Part shown: in pieces, positions 5,890 through 8,154 of the stretch
Layout of the letters: every line of letters begins with the position of its first letter
Position numbering within the stretch: the stretch's first letter is position 1
Assembly: GCA_937988695.1 (NCBI GenBank)
Contig: CALKHM010000076.1
Location: forward strand, 1 to 8,154
Source: an uncultured Microbacterium sp.
Lineage (GTDB): Bacteria; Actinomycetota; Actinomycetes; Actinomycetales; Microbacteriaceae
Reading direction: 5' to 3'
Length of the DNA stretch: 8,154 nucleotides
Notes under the pieces: model-generated
What the model was told of the DNA's origin: nothing
The model's input: the letters and a program-made list of their open reading frames with translations, nothing else
The model's database searches: none
Made by a program: the position numbers and the translations under genes

Positions 5890-5918
5890 CACCAGCGGCG
5901 CGCCAGGGACCCGCGGGG

Positions 5919-7772
<1,854 letters not shown>

Positions 7773-7779
7773 GATGTCA

Positions 7780-7785
7780 ATGGTA
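7780..7785 (-). promoter_or_regulatory. Candidate -10 box for a leaderless glmS transcript
   Basis: Read on the minus strand, TACCAT fits the actinobacterial TAnnnT -10 consensus and ends 7 bases before the glmS ATG, so transcription would begin at or next to the start codon. The absence of any purine-rich ribosome binding site before this ATG agrees. No convincing -35 box is visible at 16-18 bases upstream. Confidence 0.45.
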
Positions 7786-7850
7786 CGGAGCGGTGATTGC
7801 GAGGCGTCTGAACAATCCGAGCGGGAGGATGCCGCGCCCGGTCCCGCGCA

Positions 7851-8154
7851 CTACAGCTTGCGCAGCTGCACGTACTCCACGGCGTGGTTCGGGCCCTTGC
7901 GCAGCACGAGCGAGGCGCGGTGCCGGGTGGGCAGCACGTTCTCCTCGAGGTTGGGCAGGTTGATGTCGTTCCAGAACCCGAGCGCGCGCGCCTCGGCCTC
8001 GGTGTCGCTGATGTCGGCGAACACCTTGAAGAACGACGACGGGTTGCTGAACGCGCCGTGTCGCAGCGCAAGGAAGCGGTCGACGTACCAGCGCTCGATG
8101 TGCGCGGCATCCGCGTCGACGTAGATCGAGAAGTCGAACAGGTCGCTGACGGCG
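7851..8154 (-). CDS. coaA: Type I pantothenate kinase, C-terminal part
   Basis: The gene enters from the right edge; the last 100 codons are present, ending with TAG (complement of 7851-7853). The kinase phosphorylates pantothenate, the first step of coenzyme A synthesis; cytosolic. The fragment starts AVSDLFDFSIYVDAD and continues with ERWYVDRFLALRHGAF, SNPSSFF and FWNDINLPNLEENVLPTR. It ends HRASLVLRKGPNHAVEYVQL followed by Arg-Lys-Leu. This follows the C-terminus of E. coli CoaA almost block by block (SVSDFVDFSIYVDA, WYINRFLKFREGAF, NILPTRERASLIL, NHAVEEVRLRK). The N-terminal P-loop lies outside the window. It is transcribed towards glmS. The 78-bp gap carries a candidate glmS promoter, so the two may be partly independent. 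Confidence 0.96.
   Translation of the reverse strand, partial: AVSDLFDFSIYVDADAAHIERWYVDRFLALRHGAFSNPSSFFKVFADISDTEAEARALGFWNDINLPNLEENVLPTRHRASLVLRKGPNHAVEYVQLRKL

Larger units (their letters stand above)
5326..5918. other. 593-bp gene-free convergent junction, packed with repeats
   Basis: This lies between the ridA stop and the glmS stop (convergent genes). Open frames here are artefacts of very high GC: they consist of Arg/Ala/Pro runs and repeat-derived peptides, have no recognisable domain and mostly run antisense into glmS. The content, left to right, is a nearly pure G+C minisatellite, a shorter GC repeat, an inverted repeat, a 13-bp tandem array, and an AT-richer block with two hairpins. 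I see no tRNA, no transposase remnant and no attachment site. Confidence 0.75.

Noticed and set aside
7773..7850. glmS ribozyme/riboswitch upstream of glmS
   Set aside because: The gap is only 78 bp, too short for the catalytic glmS RNA, and that element is characteristic of Firmicutes. Only a promoter-like box is visible.

Overview
The window is GC-rich (roughly 70%) and densely coded. Its codon use and gene content suggest a Gram-positive actinobacterium, probably Microbacteriaceae and plausibly Microbacterium. This is inferred from protein style and composition only; no rRNA or other taxonomic marker is present.

Positions 1-5325 hold a plus-strand catabolic operon that enters from outside the left edge. 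In order it encodes the C-terminus of an MHS-type MFS transporter, a PfkB-family 2-keto-3-deoxygluconate (KDG) kinase, a KDPG aldolase, a PLP/zinc-dependent ammonia-lyase of the D-serine dehydratase/D-threonine aldolase fold, an N-acyl-D-amino-acid deacylase-like amidohydrolase, and a RidA enamine deaminase. Four of the five junctions overlap by 1 or 4 bases (TGATG or ATGA); the fifth gap is 9 bases, so the genes are very likely co-translated. Read as chemistry, the set forms a complete route: N-acyl-D-amino acid (or sugar acid) -> D-amino acid + acyl acid -> 2-keto acid + ammonia, with RidA clearing the enamine, then kinase -> KDPG -> pyruvate + glyceraldehyde-3-phosphate. The substrate that makes every step fit is N-acetyl-D-glucosaminate (GlcNAc1A), the C1-oxidised end sugar released from chitin by lytic polysaccharide monooxygenases, or D-glucosaminate itself. 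A comparable D-amino-acid-like route is known from marine Pseudoalteromonas. An actinobacterial version, with an amidohydrolase whose usual metal-site Cys is replaced by Asp, is the main point of interest.

Positions 5326-5918 form a 593-bp gene-free junction between convergent genes. It holds a 33-34-bp minisatellite of almost pure G+C, a 17-18-bp GC repeat, a 10-bp inverted repeat, a six-unit 13-bp tandem array, and an AT-richer block of direct and inverted repeats with two strong hairpins just past the glmS stop.

Positions 5919-8154 are minus-strand housekeeping genes: glmS (complete) and, upstream of it, the C-terminal 100 residues of coaA. glmS has a TAnnnT box so close to its ATG that a leaderless transcript is likely. 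The repeat-rich stretch looks like the boundary between this core block and the accessory catabolic operon.
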